Origin: Symsagittifera roscoffensis
Taxonomy: Eukaryota > Xenacoelomorpha > Acoela > Convolutidae
Direction of reading: 5' to 3'
DNA: 60,000 nucleotides
NCBI RefSeq assembly: GCF_963678635.1
Contig: NC_087062.1
Location: forward strand, 35,678,052-35,738,051
In this document: in pieces, positions 37,076-48,111 of the stretch
How positions within the stretch are numbered: the first letter of the stretch is position 1
How the letters are laid out: every line of letters begins with the position of its first letter
The notes under the pieces: generated by a model
Told to the model about the DNA's origin: nothing
The model's input: the letters and a program-made list of their open reading frames with translations, nothing else
The model's database searches: none
Program-made: the position numbers and the translations under genes

Positions 37076-38340
37076 GCACACAAAAATATTCATAGCACAC
37101 AAAATTTAGTCCCGAACATGACCAATTTGGCAATTTTCAAACCCCCAAAACTGTAGAAAAACAATCGGAGGTTAAAATCTTTTAAAACTTGAACATAGGA
37201 AAGCGAGCGATATTTTCAATGGGGTATAAAAAAACGTTTGTTGAAAACTATTGTTTCAATCGCCGAAAATTGACTGGATAAAAAAGCATACGAATATCAC
37301 ACATCCAGCTTAAGTATTCCGTTTTCTTCGAAAGTCAAAGCAATTAGTAATTTGAAGTATAAAAATAAAATTAGGTAACATGTACCATTTACTTAATCAC
37401 TAGTAAAGGTTGAGAAATATTAGGTACTAACTGAGATTAAAATAAGAGAGCATCTAGGAACCCATTGAAATTTTTTCATAGATTGACTGCAATATTTCAA
37501 AAACTTAGCTGAACAATTTAATTTTCAATTAAATTGCATGTAAGTCTTGGCAAGTTTATAGGTAATAAAAATGTTACTTCGAAAACGATGACACTTTAAA
37601 AAATTCATTTTTGGTTTACTGACAATTTTTTTTTCGCATTTTTGGTTTACTGATAAAAAATTTCATTCATGGATTGCTGATCTTATCTGAAATTGCCTGT
37701 TTTTGGGTTGCTGATAAATTGGCTTATTGACCAATCATCCGGTTTTTTTTCCGACCAGTATTGATTTTCAAAAATAGAAATTTATGAATAATTTTTCTTA
37801 GAGCATGAAACGTAGAACTTTTTTTTCACTGTTGTCGCTTTTCTTACCCTTTTTCTATTATCGCAATGAAAAATCAGAACTCTTAGCCGGTTTAGTAATC
37901 ACTCGAACTTGAACAAGATTGCGCGTTTTTGACTACCCTCTGCGTTTTGGTTAAGAAATGATAAAATTAATTAAGTAAAAAATATAGAAGTTTCATTTTC
38001 GTTCCAAATCTTACCGCGCTCAAAATTTCAGTAAAAAAGTGATCAGTTTTTTTAGTATTTATTTGACCCTCGAAATTTTCAAACGTAGTTTATCTCAGTT
38101 TGAATTTTAATGGGAAATGACATCACCCTGATTCAAACGTTTTTATTGTTCCGAATTTTGAAGAAAAACAGAAAATTTATGCTTGGTGTGGTTTTTCTAT
38201 TTGGTCAATTTTCGCCAATCGTAATGATAAATTGAACAAAAAATATTTTTGTACCCCTTTGAAGATATGGACTTCCTGAGTTCAAAAATAAAAAAGATAT
38301 TTTACCTCAGATTATTTCTTATGATGAAGCAGTAGCGGAT
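37076..38340. other. Gene-poor stretch
   Basis: Only a short internal duplication of ATTTTTGGTTTACTGA text near 37605-37670 was noticed. No gene, RNA or element boundary is supported. Confidence 0.5.
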
Positions 38341-38344
38341 TTAG

Positions 38345-38655
38345 GGGGAGGGCTATTAACGCGAAAGCGGAGACTTAATCCGTCTTAAAAATTGTTCTAA
38401 ATTGCTCGAAAGAAGCTTTATTGCCATAGTTGCATAGTTGATTGGTTGCAAGGAGCGAAATCTATCCTTTTGTATTTTATATGGCGTGAGGGGGATGATT
38501 TTCCCAAGGAAAATACTGAAATTTTAGAAAAAAGATTTTCATTCTTTTAATTACAATAAATTTCGTTATGTTTTTACTACTCCATAGACCTTAAAAGACA
38601 GTCAAAACAGTTGAGGCTTCGCCATGATACGGACAGTCTTGTCTGTAAGATTCAA
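38345..38655 (+). mobile_element. MITE-like family M, 3' part
   Basis: This copy carries the family's right half: CTATTAACGCGAAAGCGGAG, CTTAATCCGTCTTA, TTTATATGGCGTG, CTCCATAGACCTTAAAAG and an end resembling GCTTCGCCATGATACG. The left half is missing. Confidence 0.65.
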
Positions 38656-38930
38656 GATTAGCGGTGGCTTAAGAGAAAAGAGTGTCTGGTCGCTGAGGAT
38701 TTTTTGACGTTGCTTGAGATTTTTATTAGGTTTGATTAAGTTTAACGCATATTTGCATCAACATAAAGAAATGCACTTAATGAAACAACAGTATTTGAAC
38801 TCTTCTTTTTTGGTAAAATGACTCAGATCAAATCTTTCTGCTATTCTTGAGCAGCAGTTTTTTTTGATATTTTCAAATAGTTTGCAGATTTAATTTAAAT
38901 TTTGATTGTCGAAAAAAAAACGAATATATT

Positions 38931-39008
38931 TCCAACGCAAATCGAACCCGCATATCTGGGCCTTAAATCGATTGTGTAAGGCTCCTAATTATTCAGTTCG
39001 AACTTGGA
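38931..39008 (-). tRNA. tRNA-like sequence or tRNA-derived SINE head, copy 1
   Basis: Read on the minus strand this is 78 nt, from TCCAAG to CGTTGGA. TCCAA and TTGGA can form a five-pair acceptor-type stem. A box-B-like GGTTCGATTTG lies at the T-arm position, and an A-box-like stretch TGAATAATTAG follows the 5' end. The T stem has mismatches, and a confident anticodon arm cannot be drawn. It is more likely a degenerate tRNA-derived element than a working tRNA. A second copy of identical length is at 41420-41497. Confidence 0.35.
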
Positions 39009-39103
39009 GGTAGAAAGTAAAATTTATTAACTTTTGTAGAATTCTTTGTTTTTAGCTTCAAATTTATGCAAAAATACGTGAACTGTAACCGGTAATTTTC
39101 AAT

Positions 39104-39187
39104 GGTCGACGCACGCCACCAAAACTGTCGAGGCACCGTAAGGCGGCCAATACACAGCATATTGGAGTGCAGGTGCTGCTGGCGACC
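39104..39187 (+). ncRNA. 84-nt structured element, copy 1
   Basis: Nested pairing is visible: GGTCG (39104) with CGACC (39183-39187), GGCACC (39132-39137) with GGTGCT (39172-39177), and a hairpin CCAATA-CACAGCA-TATTGG (39147-39165) with a seven-base loop. It is GC-rich against an AT-rich background. Strand is arbitrary because both could be transcribed. The second copy (41593-41675) keeps the stems, with changes that preserve pairing. It lies 95 bp from the tRNA-like sequence, so it may be the body of the same short element. Confidence 0.4.
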
Positions 39188-39279
39188 TTTTTTTGAGAAA
39201 TTTGCCTTCGGAACAGAAATTTTGTCAAATTAGGGTCTTTATAGTGTTTTGGGAGAGCTCAGAAGATTTGTTTGGTCGC

Positions 39280-41190
39280 TCGCAAAAAAAAAGTCGACAA
39301 AATTTTCCAAATTTGTTTTTGAAAATCCGCACCCTCCTCGTTAAATTCCTAGATCCGCGCCTGTATTGGTAAGTTTTATCATATTGCTGAGCGCGTAACG
39401 CAAATTATTCTTGAGTGGCGAATTAGCCCGCAAAACAAAATCGTTCCAAATTAAGTTGAGGCTAGTTAATTGGTCGTATTAATTTCGTTCGACTCAAAAT
39501 GTCCCTATTTGACAATTCCCAAAGTGTATAGATTTTCAATATTTTCTTTTCTCAAAATTTCTTCTACTTGAATTAAGGGACAGTCGGAACATTCAGGGCT
39601 TTGCGCTGATATACGAGTAGTTTTGTTTCCTCATAAAAAGGGCTCAAGGTCAGAGGAGTTGTTTTTCAATTTAAAATTGTAACTTGCGCTTCTGTTTATT
39701 CCTCACGTTGCATTTTACACCAGCCTATTTGTATCAAATCCAGCAAATCCAGATGTGTTTATTTGTCATTTGGTTTTTTGCAACAGACAATTTGCATTAA
39801 ATCCAGTTCGAGATAGCAGCAGATTGAGGTTTTTTGTAGTCTTGATCGGAACTGCAATTGGAAAAATTGATAACATTTTCCCGTTCTCGAGATTCAAAAT
39901 GTTTTTTTTTTGTTCCGACTTTTGTAACGAAAGTAACCGAATATTTGTGCTCAGGGTGAGTTTTTTTTCTTCAGACAAATTTCGACTATTTAACTGGCCA
40001 TTTTTGACGATTTTGTTTAAAAATCTCATTCGAAACTATTGTTGTCCTGAGCTCAAATTGAAATGATATTTCACCTGTGACTATTTTCTCTCATTTCTTC
40101 GGCGGCTTTTCTCAATTGATGTTTTTTGAAATTTTTTTCTTCCAACTTTTGATTCGAAATCAACGGAATATTTGTGCTCGGAGTGGGTTTTTTTTCTTCA
40201 GACAAGTTTCGACTTTTTAACTAGCCATTTTTGATGAATTTTTTTTATCATTCAAAAGGTCTGAGCTTGAATTTGAAAAGGTATTTTACCTGTGATCATT
40301 TTTGTTCAGTTATGGGGGTTTTAAGTTTGCCATTGTGGCCAATTTGAGAAAATCAACGCGCGATACATTTCACGCTATTAACGCAAAAGCAGACACTTAA
40401 TCCGTCTTAGAAATCGTTCTAAATTACTTAAAAGAAAAATTATTTGGTGGCCCAAAAAAAGGTCGACAAAACTTTCTTCATTTTTTGAAAATCCGCACCC
40501 TCCTCAAGAAATTCCTTGATCCGGGCCTGTATTGATAAGTTCAATCATAATGCTGAGAGCGTAACGCGAAATATTCAAATTAGCCCGCCAAACAAAATCG
40601 TTCCAAATTAAATTGAGGCTAGTTAATTGGTCGTTTTAATTTCGTACGACTGAAAATTTCCCACTTGGACAATTCCCAAATTGTATAGATTCTCAATATT
40701 TTGTTTTCCCAAAAATTCTTCTACTTGAATTAAGGGACAGTCAGAACATTCAGGGCTTTGCGCTGATATACGAGCAGTTTTGTTTCCGCTTAAAAGAGTT
40801 CAAGGTCAGCGGAGTTGTTTTTCAATTTAAAATTGTTACTTGCGCTTCTGTTAATTCCTCACGTTGCATTTTACACCAGCCTATTTGCATCAAACACAGC
40901 AAATCCAGATGTGTTTATTTGTCATTTGGTTTTTTGCAACAGACAATTTGCATTAAATCCAGTTCGAGATAGCAGCAGATTGAGGTTTTTTGTAGTCTTG
41001 ATCGGAACTGCAATTGGAAATATCGATAACATTTTCCCTTTCTCGAGATTCGAAATATTTTTTTTGTTTCGACTTTTGTAACGAAAGTAACGGAATATTT
41101 GTGCTCAGGGTAAGTTTTTTTCTTCAGACAAACTTCGGATTTTTAACTGGCCATTTTTGGTGATTTTTTAAAAAAAATATCATTCGAAAA
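39280..41190. repeat. Direct duplication, units about 780 and 740 bp, offset about 1.16 kb
   Basis: 39280-40060 matches 40450-41190. Both contain GGGACAGTC(A/G)GAACATTCAG, GCGCTGATATACGAG, TCCTCACGTTGCATTTTACA, TTTGCATTAAATCCAGTTCG and the start of MITE family M. A frame of 88-103 codons in each (39755-40066 and 40815-41081) is an accident of the shared sequence: it is AT-biased and differs in length. Confidence 0.75.
39912..40440 (+). mobile_element. MITE-like family M, two fragments in tandem
   Basis: GTTCCGACTTTTGTAACGAA starts the first fragment (39912 to about 40080). A second start-like stretch with CGGAATATTTGTGCTCGG begins near 40140 and runs through CAACGCGCGATACATTTC to about 40433. 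Each has CTTCAGACAA, GGCCATTTTTGA or AGCCATTTTTGA, and a CACCTGTGA block. Confidence 0.65.
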
Positions 41191-41240
41191 TATTGTTGTC
41201 CTGAGCTCAAATTTGAGAAGATTTTTCACCTAAGATCATT
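41066..41240 (+). mobile_element. MITE-like family M, left fragment
   Basis: This begins TTTCGACTTTTGTAACGAAA and runs to the CACCTAAGATCATTT block, then breaks into the repeat carrying the second tRNA-like copy. Confidence 0.6.
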
Positions 41241-41419
41241 TCATGTGAACATAAAGAAATGCACTTAATGAAACAACAGTATTCAAACTCTTCTCTTTTG
41301 TGGTAAAATGGCCGAGGTAAAAACTTTCTGCTATTCTTGAGCAGTTTTTTTTTGAAATTTTTTAATAGATTGCGGGTTTGATTTAAACATTACATGTCTA
41401 AAAAACAAACGTATACATT

Positions 41420-41497
41420 TCCAACGCGAATCGAATCCGCATATCTGGGACTTAAATTGCTTGCGCAAGGCTCCTTATTAATCAGTTCGGACTTGGA
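41420..41497 (-). tRNA. tRNA-like sequence, copy 2
   Basis: Same 78-nt length and order as 38931-39008. TCCAA/TTGGA ends are intact. The T-arm region reads GCGGATTCGATTCGCG, so the G before TTCGA is changed. The substitutions are scattered, as in a decayed dispersed repeat. Confidence 0.3.
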
Positions 41498-41592
41498 GGT
41501 AGAAAGGAAGGTTTATTAATTTTTGTAGAATTCTTTGTTTTTAACTTCAAATTTATGCAAAAATGCGTGAACAGTAACCGGTTATTCTCAAT

Positions 41593-41675
41593 GGTCGACG
41601 CACGCCACCAAATTGTCGAGGCGCCGTAAGGCGGCCGATACACAGTTTATTGGAGTGCAGGTGCCGCTGGCGACC
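41593..41675 (+). ncRNA. 83-nt structured element, copy 2
   Basis: GGTCG/CGACC is intact. GGCGCC pairs with GGTGCC, and CCGATA pairs with TATTGG through a G-T pair. Compared with copy 1 the paired bases changed in ways that keep the helices, while the spacer lost one base. See copy 1 for the overall plan. Confidence 0.4.
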
Positions 41676-41879
41676 TATCGTCTCTGGAACTGACAATTTT
41701 TGCACACGTTCTCAAAATGTATTGGTGTTAGCAAACCCGGGTTTTTTCCATCGTGATTGAGTTCCCAAAATCTCAAAAACGAAGATCTGGAAAAAAAAAT
41801 TAGATTTTGCTTCCAGAAAATGGAGGATTTAAACTAAAAGAGTACGCGTAATTTTTTGAATGTTTTTGATTGCGTTTTT

Positions 41880-42112
41880 GTTCCCACTTTCGTAACGAAA
41901 GTAACGGAATATTTGTGCTCGAGGAGGGCTTTTTTCTTCAGACAAATTTCGACTTTTTAACTAGCCATTTTTGACGGAATTTTTAAATATCATTCAAAAG
42001 GTATTGTTGTCTTGAGCTTAAACCGTAAAAGATATTTCACTTGTGATCATTTTTTGTAAAGTTATGGGGATTCAAAGATCGCCATTTTTGGCTAATTTGA
42101 GTAGTAGATGTT
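41880..42112 (+). mobile_element. MITE-like family M, left fragment
   Basis: This begins TTCCCACTTTCGTAACGAAA, includes CGGAATATTTGTGCTCG, and runs to the TTATGGGGATTCAAAGATCG block. It stops just before the GC-rich hairpin at 42131. Confidence 0.65.
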
Positions 42113-42130
42113 GAGGCTGATCAGGGGGGT

Positions 42131-42183
42131 GCATGGCGGACCGCATGTATTGAGATACGTTATAGATTTCCGGTCCGCCATGC
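42131..42183. repeat. Perfect 13-bp GC-rich inverted repeat
   Basis: GCATGGCGGACCG (42131-42143) and CGGTCCGCCATGC (42171-42183) are exact reverse complements around a 27-base loop. The loop and downstream flank repeat ATGTATTGAGATA-like text near 42145, 42184 and 42212. Confidence 0.85.
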
Positions 42184-42599
42184 TATGTATTAAGATTGGG
42201 TATAGAGTCTACAATGTATTGAGATAGGGAATACCGATGGTAAGGTTTCAGTGTGATGGTAAGTTAATGGTAAGAAAAACGTAATTTTTTGGTTTTTGTC
42301 TAGTTTTTTTGCAAAAATGTTGGCGCGTGTTAACTAATTTGTGAATATCGAAGGTTAATTACGTGTAGGTTGTGTAATGAAGGACTTTTGATTAGTTTTT
42401 TGATACATGGTAAGTCAATGGTAAGAGTTTTTGGGTAAAAACTTGGAATTTTTATAATAAATTTTCAAAAAAAAACTTCAAAACACGATAAGATTAGCTA
42501 TTATTTAACCTAATTTATTAGATAATCTTATTTCTATCTTCTTGAAAAAATGCTGAAAACTACTGAGGTTTCGAAAAATTCAAATATTTTGAGAAAGAA

Positions 42600-42765
42600 T
42601 TGCAAAAATTTCAAGTATTTGGAAAAAATTGCAAAAATTTTAAGTATTTGGAAAAAATTGCAAAAATTTCAAGTATTTGGAAAAAATTGCAAAAATTTCA
42701 AGTATTTGGAAAAAATTGCAAAAATTTCAAGTATTTGGAAAAAATTGCAGAAATCTCATAATTTT
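42600..42765. repeat. Minisatellite, 29-bp unit, five full copies plus part
   Basis: TTGCAAAAATTTCAAGTATT then TGGAAAAAA repeats with starts at 42600, 42629, 42658, 42687, 42716 and 42745, with almost no variation. The 73-codon plus frame over it is a consequence of the repeat. Confidence 0.92.
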
Positions 42766-42779
42766 GATTAATGTATTGT

Positions 42780-45060
42780 TGTTTATGATCTAATTTTAAA
42801 CATACTTTTACGTATTGATTTCAAAAATAAGCTAAGACTGTTTTTTAATTGGCATTATGTTGAGACAATGATACAAAATTTTGAATAATAAAATGACTTT
42901 TTCCACAATTTCTTCTCAAAATATTGAAATACGATGAAGTTTACCTTTATTTGAGCTAAATATTTGGTTATACAATGCTCTAAACACTGAAAAGAAGAAT
43001 CATAGTAGCAGAATCATTATTGAAACTTCCGGAAAACAGTGAAATTAGTGAAATTTTCGAGAGAGTAAAATGAAAATTAATCAAATTTACATGAAATTTT
43101 CCATTTCGAACCTTTTATTTTGGTTTTTAATGTTTTTTTTGTCCAATTCAGGGAATTTTTAGGAATCTCAATTCAAATGAACATTTGGGTAATATTCTAT
43201 GAAATTTCTAAATCAAACTCCATGATTCAACTCCTCCTCATTTTTTTTCTCATTGAATTACCCAAGTTTGTACAAAAATTACAACTTGTGAGAAATTTTT
43301 TGTGTTAAAAATTAAAAATTTCAGATTATTGATAAAAAATGAACAGTTTATTGCTAAAATTGTTTAAAATGGGATAAAAGTTTCTTAAAGGCTTATTCGA
43401 TATTGGCTCAAATTCAACAAAAACTTCTTCATAACTGATGATTATCTCTCTTTTCAAGATTTTCGGTAGAGTTTTTCCATGTTTCAAGTTTATTCTTGCT
43501 TTCTGTTTAATACATGTTTTCGCTATTGAACACACTTTACTAGAAAATTTAGTCAAAACTGGAGAATTTAGGAGGAAAATAGTATCAATTGAACGAACAA
43601 TTTGCTGGCTGAGATGAAATTAGAACTGATACCGTATGAGTATTACAATAAAAATTTTAAATACCTTCTTCAAGGTTCCCCTGTTCAGTTGCTATCGTAA
43701 ACTATTTAAGCAAAAACACAACTTTGGGATCAATAACTATCACTTTTCTTGCAAAATAGTTATTAACTCGCTTTTTATTCTTAATTTATGATGGAAATTT
43801 TCTCAAGACTATCCAAGTGAGAAAAAATTGGTGCTAGTTAAAGCATTCAAAAATATATGTGTAAAATGAGAATATAAAGGTGTATTTTTACGATCTAAGA
43901 AGAAATTAGGAGCAGCTCTATTAGTTATAATCTGAAAATCTCTGGAAATACGCAAGGGAACTTAGATTCTAACATCTACAATATAAAAACTTCTGAAAGA
44001 GCGAGTCTCAAAAAATTGATTTAGCAAAGCAAATCAAGGTGCAAACTGGAACAATTGTGTAATTTTCCGACTTCTATTAAGAAAAAAACTATGTAGTAAA
44101 AATGTAGTAATGTTTTGTATATAGTGTTGTATATTCTATGTAGTATTGTGTTTGTATGTAGTTTTGTGTATTGGATATAGCAAGGAAATGTAGATCTTGA
44201 AAGCAAGTTTTTGATTGATGCTTTATGTATCTTCTTCCAAAAGATGTCGAATTGGGTTTGCTTCACAAAAATTATCCTCAAAACATTTGATCTTTCATAT
44301 AAAGTACCTTATATATCAAATGATAACAATTTTTTCTAATGAATTACGCATAAATATAAGACTTTGAAAATTTGGTCGGATTTTTTCTCAAGATATACTT
44401 TTTAAGCTAATTTTTAGTAAAATTATCTCAAAACTCCTAAGGAATAAATTGAGTTTCTATCTCATTTTAGCATTTTCTCAGTTTCTGCTTCATCTACTAT
44501 CTACCAAATGAATCCAATTTGGCAAATTTTTACTTGAAAATTGATTTTTAGATAGAAAAATGTATTGTTTCAACAAACGTTCAATAATCCGAAGCTGAAT
44601 TAACACCATAAATCCTTTACTAAAAGCCTTTAAAGGGTTTTCTCAACCTCATAACTGTATGATGCTGTTGTAAATCTGAATTTCTATTTTAGACTAAATT
44701 TTTAGTTGGAATGATGTATATCATTATCTTAAAACTTTCAAAGTTTAGCAAAATATACATTTTTTAAAGATCATTTATCAATTTTTTTTCTGAAATCATC
44801 AAAAAAAAAAACAATAGAAAACATAATTCTTAATAACTCAAACCACATTATCTGCTTAAAAAGACTTTTTCTCCATTAACACTTTTACAAGCACTAAACA
44901 AGGAAAACTTCAAAATAGTAACTACAAAAAACCTTTCAATTAGTTGATGTTTTCCAAATGTCCAAGTTTTACAATTTTTAGGCGAACACTTAAATACTCA
45001 TTAGCAAATGTTATGCACTCTACTACAAATTTATCACAACAAAGTCTCCGCAAGCTTGCA
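42780..45060. other. Mostly gene-free stretch
   Basis: No domain is recognised. A 76-codon minus frame at 43326-43556 begins with ATG, is Lys/Ile/Asn-rich, and could be a further small gene of the cluster to the right or chance. An 86-codon minus frame at 44021-44281 lies partly on TGTAGTATTGTG-type simple sequence and is not credited. Confidence 0.45.
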
Positions 45061-45073
45061 ACCAAGGGAGTTT

Positions 45074-45544
45074 TTACTGTTGATTAAATGTTTTCGGATC
45101 GAGTTCCATGGAAAGCTTCACGACGATTTGAACTCGATTTTTGTTGTCTTTAACATCAATCAAAACCTTTGAAAAAAAAAATGACAGTTCAGGTAATGTA
45201 ATGAAAACACTGTATAATTTCTGACTAGATTTGTTACAATTGCTGAGACCTTTCAGATTCAGTAAAAACTAATAATCATAGTAATTTCTATGTTTTTTTT
45301 AAATTAAAAATTTTACCTTCACCTGAAGTGTGTTTGGAGACTGCTGAGCACATAATTTAACATTATGCTGAAAGTGCTTCTTCTTGAAATGATTAGCGAG
45401 TTCCTCGCTGCTATAAGTATAAAAATTCCAGTTAGAACACTTCAAAACACCACAGGTTCTACGATGTCTTGGTGCATTTTTGTGAGTGTATTCCCTGCCA
45501 CAATCAAGACATGCAACTCTTTCGTTTCTATTGAGTGACGGCAT
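45074..45544 (-). CDS. Two-exon small zinc-finger protein, about 104 aa
   Basis: Exon 1 is 45544-45323 (74 codons, ATG first). Exon 2 is 45166-45074 (30 codons plus TAA). The donor reads CAG then GTGAAG, the acceptor is a T-rich tract ending CAAAG, and both junctions are in phase 0. Residues 12, 15, 27 and 31 (Cys, Cys, His, Cys) form one finger-like group. Cys31, Cys36, His52 and His57 form a second, longer-spaced C2H2 group. The C-terminal exon is short and charged. Such proteins usually bind nucleic acid or proteins, but no specific role is known here. It is the last gene of a same-strand cluster. Reading straight past the donor gives only seven more codons, so the spliced model is preferred. 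Confidence 0.6.
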
Positions 45545-45729
45545 CTCAATAGTAATGAAAAATTAAATGGGAGATTTAAAATGTACCAAGTTCTTAGATA
45601 AGATGAGTTGAATAGCCTCAAAAAAAGAATAAAAGTAAATAAAAACAGCAAACTTATTAACCAATTGTTTTTAACGAGAAAGAAAATCAGAATGGATATG
45701 CTATTTAGCCTAGCTGAAATAAAAATCAT

Positions 45730-46087
45730 CCAATCTAACCATGGAGTTTTCAAAAGTATCAACCAATCCGAATCGAGCATTAATTACAAGGAAACTTTTA
45801 TATTTTCTGATATCAACCAATCAGAATCGACCTTCAATAGTCGTGTAATCTTCAACAAATTCAATTTCCACCAATCAGAATTGAGCCTCAAAAGTCATGT
45901 AAATTTCAACAAACTCAATGGCAACCTATCAGAATTGAGCTTCAAAGGTCATAAAATTTTCAAGAAATTTAATGTCAACCAATCTTAGTTCAGCTCTTCT
46001 TCTCATGAATTTTTCAACATTTTCTTTATAATTTGTAGAATTTGAGGATACTTTCACAGACATTATTTGTGTTAATAACCAATCAGA
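45730..46087. promoter_or_regulatory. Cluster of CCAATCAGA-type motifs within a 54-66 bp repeat
   Basis: Exact CCAATCAGA at 45817, 45871 and 46079, with variants at 45730 (CCAATCTAA), 45763 (CCAATCCGA), 45925 (CCTATCAGA) and 45979 (CCAATCTTA). Most sit in a degenerate repeat of motif, TTGAGC-like text, a short spacer and TTTCAACAAATTCAAT. The cluster lies directly upstream of the zinc-finger gene. CCAAT boxes are known binding sites for the NF-Y type factor; a promoter role here is inferred. The 126-codon plus frame across the repeat is a by-product. Confidence 0.5.
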
Positions 46088-46273
46088 ATGAAGTACTATG
46101 TTTATGAAACTTCTTAATCAATAAATTTTTTTGAATTTTTCCAACATAAATAGGATTTGAAGTTTGATACCCTTGTGGGATAAATGAGATTTCTTGTCTA
46201 ATTTATATTGTTTTTTCGATATTAAATTCAAATTTTGAAATTTCGATCAAAATTTTTTCGATTTGTTCTATTT

Positions 46274-46724
46274 CTAACCAGTGAAATAGAAACTACCAAA
46301 ATATACGTTTTTATCGTTTTCTTTTTGGTATATTGTAATATAAACAACCGGAAGTCTATTAAATTTGGATAAACGATTAAAAGATATTCTGACAAATCTG
46401 GATTTTGTATTTGTATCAAGTTCAAAACAGTAATCGAAATGATGTTCCTTATCTCCAATTTTTGTTTCATAGGCTCTTCCATTGTTTTGTTTTTTACTGA
46501 TCGACCACTCAATCTGAGTTAACTCTTCTAAATAAAAACATTGTTGATAAGTCTGACAGTACTCTTCTTTTTTGTAATCTCCTCTCCATCTTTTTAACAA
46601 AACTATTGGACTTTTAATACAAGTTAAAACTAATACAATCTCCATCAACTTCATCTGTCCACCACTCTTGTAGTTTTTTGTAGTAGTTTAGTTTTAAAAT
46701 CTGATAAATGTTCAATTCAGACAT
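46274..46724 (-). CDS. Small unknown protein with one frame break, about 150 codons
   Basis: An ATG at 46724 opens 36 codons (begins MSELNIYQILKL) that stop at 46614. The open frame then continues in another phase (46654-46274) with mixed, protein-like composition and ends YFGSFYFTG. The overlap is too short for an intron, so this is either a one-base error or a real frameshift in the A/T-rich stretch near 46615-46650. The C-terminal 25 residues resemble those of the next gene (47060-47403). No domain is recognised. Confidence 0.45.
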
Positions 46725-47059
46725 TGAAAACGCTTTTGATGGAAACATTTTTCTTACTGAAATATATGAAGAAACTTAAAAAACTCGAATTGTTTTATCA
46801 TTTTTAAAGTATTTTGTAGTAACAGTCACCGTAAATATTTTTTAATTATTTAGAGTCTAATTAGTTTCAAAGAAATTCATGTAGCCAATAAAAACCTCAA
46901 ATTAAGGCAGAAAAAAATTGCAAACAACCAATGAAAATCAAAAAAATCTAAAAAAAACAATGATACTGTTTTCAACTAAATATACATTCTTGTTTGTAAT
47001 TTTCTTAAATTGAGGCAAAATTTAGCTAAATTTTGATGAAAACAGTTATAATTCATAAA

Positions 47060-47403
47060 CTATATTTCATTCAAAGTACAGTTGACATATGCAACTTGCA
47101 TCAAGTCTTCATTTTCCTTTGCAGTGAAGAGTCGAATCTGAATGTAGGGTGACTTGCTCACGTTGTACTTCTTGATTGTGACACACACCCTCCTCATGTT
47201 GTACGTTGCTATTTCATATACTCTATTACAGATGTCGAGCATCTGATCCATAGTTGATTCTCTGCCAGATTTGGCTTCATATATAGGTACGAGTCCAAGA
47301 TTTTCAGCATCGTGAATAACAGTATTCCGTATTGCGGATATTGCTTCGCCTTCTTTTTCACTAAGATAGACTTGTTGAGACTTTTCAAATTGTCCCAAAT
47401 CAT
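47060..47403 (-). CDS. Small unknown protein, about 112 codons
   Basis: The open frame has non-repetitive composition, predicted helix in the middle (around MDQMLDICNRVYEIATYNMR) and a strand-rich C-terminus ending YVNCTLNEI. The frame has no ATG of its own. An ATG at 47403 lies one phase off, so the start is either on an upstream exon or hidden by a single-base change at the beginning. The tail pattern (Pro, strand, Lys-Glu-Asn, strand) is shared with the gene at 46274-46724, suggesting distant paralogues. Confidence 0.45.
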
Positions 47404-47669
47404 TTATTGTTAATAGTTGATTTAGTGCAAAAATTAATGTAAAGTTTTTAACATGTTTGCAAAAATTGGTTTAATTTTTTTGCCATATTCCTAACAAAAA
47501 TCTATAAAAGTATCTAGCAGATGCATAATTAGTTTCAATTTTAACAAAGTTTTACCATTGAAACTTCTTAATAAACTTTTCTATGATCTCTTTGTTCCTA
47601 TCTCTTGAAAATAAATTTAGTAGGTGCAAAGAAATTAAATTACAAAGCACAAGACAGTAACCAATTTAT

Positions 47670-48111
47670 TTACAAATCAAAGAGCTGTCGAGCAGCTGAG
47701 TTCTCAAAACTTTGCAAGTTCTCAATGGAGCGCAAAGCTGGTCTTGCCTCCATCACTGGTGGTTGTCTTGGTGGTTCGCTGACTGGAGTTCTTGACTCAG
47801 AGAACCCCTCATCCTCTTCGATTGTAATTGGGTTGTCCACAGATCCCTCTTCCCAAGGAAAGAGGAAATCGTCGATTGGTTGAGCCACATATCTAGAGTC
47901 AGGAATTTCGGGGTAGTTCATTCCCACATTTCTCCAAGTGGATTCTCTGTAGGGGTACTTGCGTTATATGATGTTCGTTGAAATCCCTGCGCATCACCTC
48001 CACCATATGCCAGACTTGGATTGGGATGTCCATTCGTGCCAGAAAAACTCCACAAACTGTTTCTCGCACATGGATTTGTACTGAATCAGCCGAAAATTCC
48101 ACCGAGAACAT
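47670..48111 (-). CDS. Small unknown protein in two overlapping frames, acidic/proline tail
   Basis: The ATG at 48111 opens 70 codons. A second frame (47927-47670, open further upstream to about 47975) continues with the more convincing C-terminus: PIDDFLFPWEE, an acidic stretch, then Pro-rich and Leu-rich ends. The switch falls around 47960-47975. A one-base indel or an unresolved splice would join them. The stop at 47670 overlaps an AATAAA polyadenylation signal on the minus strand, which supports a real 3' end. No family is recognised. Confidence 0.45.

Noticed and set aside
42550-42771. 73-codon Lys/Asn-rich plus frame
   Set aside because: It is the translation of a 29-bp minisatellite in rotating phase.
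45608-45988. 126-codon plus frame with repeated Asn-Gln-Ser
   Set aside because: It is the translation of the CCAATCAGA repeat. The zinc-finger gene with real splice sites lies on the other strand next to it.
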